Of a DNA stretch of 64,000 nucleotides, positions 55,501 to 61,500 are shown one piece after another (position 1 is the stretch's first letter; every line of letters begins with the position of its first letter). The translations under genes and the position numbers were made by a program. Under the pieces are notes generated by a model, which was not told where the DNA came from, did no database searches, and was given only the letters and a program-made list of their open reading frames with translations. The stretch is from Serilophus lunatus (Eukaryota > Chordata > Aves > Passeriformes > Eurylaimidae). The stretch covers positions 1,443,553 through 1,507,552 of the forward strand of contig VXBA01003135.1 in NCBI GenBank assembly GCA_013399895.1, given 5' to 3'.

Positions 55501-58500
55501 CTCCAAAAATCAATCATAAAGACTTTTAAATCCCCCAAATCCTCAGTTTTATTAGATTAAAATTACGTGTTTTTTTTAAATACAGAACTATCAGTAGTGA
55601 CAACCTAAGAGAAAACAGAAGAAAAGTGCAACAGGTATTACAATGCTTTGGGCTCTTTCTCTACCTGCACTTCACTTTTTCACTGATTTCTGTTGATTTC
55701 CTGGTTTATGAGTTTTTAATTGTTTTTAACCATGGTTGTTGGAGATAAGAGATGTATACATTGGTGCAGAAAATCCAGACCAGCTCCTCCTCAGTAAGAT
55801 TTAGTAGTGTACATGAGACTGTACTAACAGGGAACAGTGCCCATATTAATGTGTCCTGTAGGAATGTAGGATTTATTGGTATGGAAATCACACATTATCT
55901 TGTTTAAGAAGCTTCTGGGATGAAAATGGCTCAACCGGGCCTGCAGCTGTGCATTTGACTGTACAGACATATCATATGGCTGCTCTATCAGTTGCTCAGT
56001 GATCCCTGTAATCAAGAGAGAGCTGTGGGATGCTATCCTGAGGAAGCAGATTAAAGAAAACAACCCTATGGAAGAATAATACAAATTCAATTACACATCA
56101 GAGGCATCGCCATTCATTCACACACAGCCCTAATGGGGAAGAATTGTCATTCACGAGGCTTTTGCTACTTGATCAAACAGCTCTCTCCTGTATCTTGCCA
56201 TACCTTTTGAGGGCTTGTGGAAACTGCTTGCCTTTGCAGATCTGCCTGCAAGGCTTCATTCTCAATTTGCATTGCTTGAACCACAGCTGAAACAGAGGGA
56301 CCAGGATCCTCCTCACACAAACTCTTGCGAGTGGCTGACAGTAATCTCTCTGGGCGACTTAAGGGTCCTGCCACCAAAAGAAGGAAGAAATACTCAATTG
56401 TCTGGACATCCAGGTATGGAACATTACCCCAGCACACAATTCAGCTACAGACACAGGGCTTTGCTCCCAAGAGAGGCTGAATTCCTCCAATTTGGTTTTA
56501 CATTAAGATTCACACCTACTTTAGATAATAGTTAAAACAGCATCATTAGAAGAGGAAAACCGGCAAATGAGAAACATAATTTTTATGCTTTTAGATTGCT
56601 TTGTTCTGGTGTTTAGTGAAAATGCCTGGTAACACTCCATTGAAAAAAAAGTATATATAATTTAAGCACAGCAGGATTTTGCAACGCAACCAGAGTATTC
56701 ATCTATTTTGAAGGAATCCCCAGAATCTTGCAGCAAAACAAGGGGTGTCAGGAGTTGCTATTTGCAAGGCAAAATAAATGACCTTATCACTTAAGTAGTC
56801 ATCAAAATGCCCATATGTATCCCAATCTTCCCAAACTTCACAGAGAAATAGAAACATCACAGCCTATAAACAGGTTTAAAAGAAAGGAAATACAATCTAA
56901 CAACAGATATGACTGGACTGAAAGAGAAGCATGGTGGTTATATTCAAAAGAGAAGTACAGTGGTTATATTAGAGGATTTTGAAAGACAAGGGAAGAAAAG
57001 AGATCAAAATTGGACAGACATTTAGATGGGATGGAAATATTGGAGAACAGGCTGATATGTGTGCTCACAATGCTGCAGTGAGGTTTACTAAGCAGGAGAG
57101 AACAATGCAGTGGATGCAAGTGACATGAAGTCTACCTTGAAAAGACAGGAAATTAAAACTGAGCTGAGATTTGCAGGCATTCACACTCCTTACACACACA
57201 CAACAAGCATTACTCATCTCTGCAAAAACAGGAGCAGGATAAAGTCCTGTTTATATTTCTGTACTACATCATCCCCCTGAAATTAAATTAATTTAAGGCT
57301 TTAACATGATAGTTGGACAGGAACAGTTCCAAGAAGCACTATTATGACCTGAGGAAATGCTGCACACATCTTTGGGAAGCAAAGCAAGCATCTGCTCAGA
57401 CAGATGGTGGGTGAGGGTCACAAAAGCTGCAAAGGGGATTTATTCTGAAGCCAAAAAGAATTAGCTTCTTTTCCTCCATTTGGTTTTCTGCCAATTAAGA
57501 AACTATATTTTGACTTTTTAAAACTATTAGCCTAATTGCTTTCTCAGGACACATGAAGTTTTGCTTTTTTGAAAAGAGTTACCTCAACCACAGATGATGG
57601 CACATCTCAAAACTTCATCTCAGACCTTTCAAAACTGAAGTCCATCAGACTTGTTCACTTAAGGGCTGCAGTATGCCTTTATTGTTGTGGAAAACTATGC
57701 ACTTTGTATTTCTATAAATGCATCATGTTAAGCTCTTCCACCAAAGCTTCAGTTGCTGATTTTGAGATGAGACACTTCCATTCATGCCATAGGGAACATG
57801 AGGAAAGTGAGAAACACAGCACAAATAAAAGGACTGAAAGGGAAAGAAAAAGTTCTTACGCTATGGAAGCAAGAAGGGAAGGAAGACAGATAATAAAGAT
57901 GTAGCAGAAGACTAAATTATACAGGCTCTGGACCTTCTCACAACTTTACTGAAATCAAAACACTCAAGGTGTTAAAACACCCAAAAAAAGGAAAGGAAAT
58001 CCCATTAAAAAAAGCAGAGGAGTGACAGCTAAAAAAAAATCACATAATGACAGACATGTGCTGAAATTGTATCTGAGACAGAGAGGGAAAAAACATGAAA
58101 ACTCTTCTTATTGACTTCATGTATTTTTATTTCTTACTAAAACAAATTCCTTCATGTCTTTCCTGGTGCAAGAACTCAGCAGAGAGAGGCCGAGCAACTT
58201 TATTTTTTGCCCCAACTGGTTTGACAGGAATGTACAGTTCAGCATTATCCTTCCTTTTGGCAGAGAGAATTCGCACTGGCTTCACTTCTGCAACATAAAA
58301 AGGAAACAGAATTAATCAACTTTAAACTTACTTAGGAGCAGCCAGCCCAGAAAAAATTATCAGCTCTTAACTGCTAAAGTTTTGCTGCTTCAATCATGTT
58401 GGCATTGTTAAAGTGATAATCTCCCTCCTCCCTCCGTTTCATTGATATTGTTCTTTAGATGTAGAAGTGCATATGCATGGCTTGCACTTAGTGAAACAAA

Positions 58501-61500
58501 ATAAAATGTTATTATTATGTAAGAAAATATCTCATATTTTCCAGATATTTCTTAAAGAAACAGTACCTGCATTACAGTCAAGAGAAGCAAAAATAAAAAA
58601 GAAGTCCTGGGTCACTTGTTAATATATTTATACCAAAATTAATTCTTAAAATACAGATTAAAATGCTGTCTTGTTTAGAAGTTTCAAAGGGAAAGAGGGT
58701 TGCCAAATATAGTTCATATGAATATTTTTTCATGTTTTTCTTTGAGAATTATTGCCTCCATTGTTTATATCACAGCTTTGAAATGTCTCTAGACAAAAAT
58801 TCATGTACTCTCCCAAAGATCATGTTCTCCCTGCAGCTCCACCCTTTGTTCCTATCTCTTCTTCTGCCCCTCTCCCCATTCACACTCCACTCACATCTAT
58901 GATAATGAGAGGAACAATCCTTTGCTCAATTTATTCAAAGCTTGTTCCTCTTAATTTATGCAATTAACTATGAATAAGCAAAATAAAAAAATAAACAACT
59001 CCAACATCCAAAATCAATTACTGAACTTGAAATGAATGGGGAGGGAATTTTGAGAAATACTGGATGTAAGTCTATGTCTGGTTTGTGCCTGAATTCAACA
59101 CCTTTAACAAGTTAAACATCTTTAAGATCCAGTGAGTGGTTGTGGACTTGGACACTGAGGTCTCCAAAGGACACAGAAAGAAGTGGCTCATATAATTCAT
59201 CAGGGATGAATAGCACACACTATGACAACAAGTATCCAGCACCCAGGATGCCAAATGAAGTTGAGAGTGGGAAGACTTGGCTGTTTGTATTACTGCAAAA
59301 ACAGTTCAAAAATATATTAAAAACCTAATAATTTCTTAAGAAATCTCACAGACAGTCTGAGACATTCTTAGTTTAAGTGTCTAGACCTAGTGATGCAGTG
59401 CATTAACTAGGGCTTTATCTTTATCTTTGAAAAAATAATTCTTAATATAGTAGCAAGAAGATGCAAATCTTCCAAATCAGCAGATAAAAATGAGAGAATG
59501 GAGTAACCCCCAATGATTAACCAACAGCCATTCCCTTAAAAGTAATTATCTCAAAGAATTATTACTGTAGTGCTGCAGTAGTGTATAACACAGACTCACT
59601 ACTTTGATCCTGGTTGAACTCCAGCTCAGTAAGGCCATCAGAATCAAGGCCAGAGCATCTCCCAGCATCCTGATGCTCAGAAGCTTCTTTCTGCAGTGAC
59701 CTACTGCCATGGAACTGAAGGTCTTCAAAGCTTGAAGTTGCTTCTTCGGTGGGAGATGGCTCTGAAAACACATTCTCTTCAACAGAGTCACAATCATCAC
59801 TGAGAGAGTCTTCTTCCATCCCTTCCTCTTCTACACTGCATTTCAAGCTGCTGCCCAATTCCTGGTACAATACAAACAGATCTGTCAGAAAAGCTCAAAC
59901 ATTTATTTTAAAACAAACCAGTGTGGCTGCCTCTTTTTCCCCAGAAGAAAGAAAAAGCTTCTTGTGAACTCACAGCCACAATGCAGCTAAAAACAGTCAC
60001 CTTCCTATGTTGTGTCTTCACTCCTTTGATGACGGCTTGCAAAGGCAACTCACCCTACAACTTCTTTGTTCCTTCTCATCAGTATCCTTGTGGGAACATT
60101 CTGTAGGTCAAGGAGTTTTTATGTGCAAAACCAGTTTTTAGGAAAGGAGGAGAGCAAGGGCAAATAATGGTTCACTCTCACACAGTTGTGGCTCTTCTAT
60201 TTGGAGAGCAGCTGCAATCCAGAATTTCCAAGAACTGCCAAGCTCCTGCAACAGCAACTTCTTTATAAGCACTTGGATAGGTGATAATGGTCCTGCCTTG
60301 CACACATCTGTACTTCAAAAACCAGTAGAAAAGAGTTGTAGTCTAATGAGTTTAGCTTCCAGTTTGCACAGATTTTTTGAAGTGGACACACTATAACAGG
60401 ATTTTATGCAAAATATAATCTATTTTGAAATTTACTGTGGAAAAAAGTGCCCTGCCTCTCTCAGCATATGCAACAAACAGCTCAGATGATGCTGGAGAGC
60501 TGTTGCTCCTTTTATATGGGCAAAAAGAAAAAAACCTTGCATCACTTAAATGTTTTGTTGGTATTAGAGTTTTGAGATAAATATAGGTAAGCAAACTGTA
60601 TAAAATGAAAACCTGAATACAAATGGACTGTGACAGTGTATGTTCAGTTTGCAATGAAAGCTTCAAGCTGCTACAGATTACACTTGTTAGGAAATCCATG
60701 TTGACAGATACATATTACAAAGAGCAAGCAAAATCAGGTTCAAAAGGGAGGTTATAAGCAACCTGAGCCTTGATATCAAGCATGTGTTTATGACAGTCAA
60801 GACTAATACTTCTAGGTTTTTGACAGAAAATTGTACAGGCTTTCCATTAGTTTGAAAACTCCTGCATCTGCATTGCAACAAGACATTTCAAAAAAACACA
60901 TTATGTCTTCAGGAAAATAAAAAGTATTTCTATCTGGAATAAAGAGAAAAGTGGGGAGTTGGTTTAAAATTATTAAAGATTATAAATATCCATCACTGTA
61001 AGCAAATTACTGGTTTGTAGATCAACAAAAAAATCATAAACTCAAGAGCAATACAGGAATGAGAGACAGGTGTAAGCTAGGAAAATATGCTTGGGAATTT
61101 TGCCTGATGTCAGTGGTAAGATCTAAAGACAGTTTCATAGATAGATGCTACTCCACTACTCAGAAAATCTTTATCAATGTCATTAAGTGGCTGAGCAGAA
61201 AAACATTGATAAATTTTTGTTTGTTTTTTCATTTTTTTAAGGACAGGACATTTGTGAGGTATGTTAGAACAAACTCCATTAGTAATCAAATGTATGGCTG
61301 CACAGTCTATACATTAACAACTCTTGATGGAAAGCAACTGTATGGATTATATTTTTAGCCTGATTTTTGCTACTAAAACAATGACTTGCAACAATTTTAG
61401 CACAATTCTTTAAAAACTAACCTAAATCCAGAAAAAGTGGTTGTTTCAGCTTTCTCTAAGCTGACAGCCAAGAGTGATTTTAATGTGGACAACCATTAAG

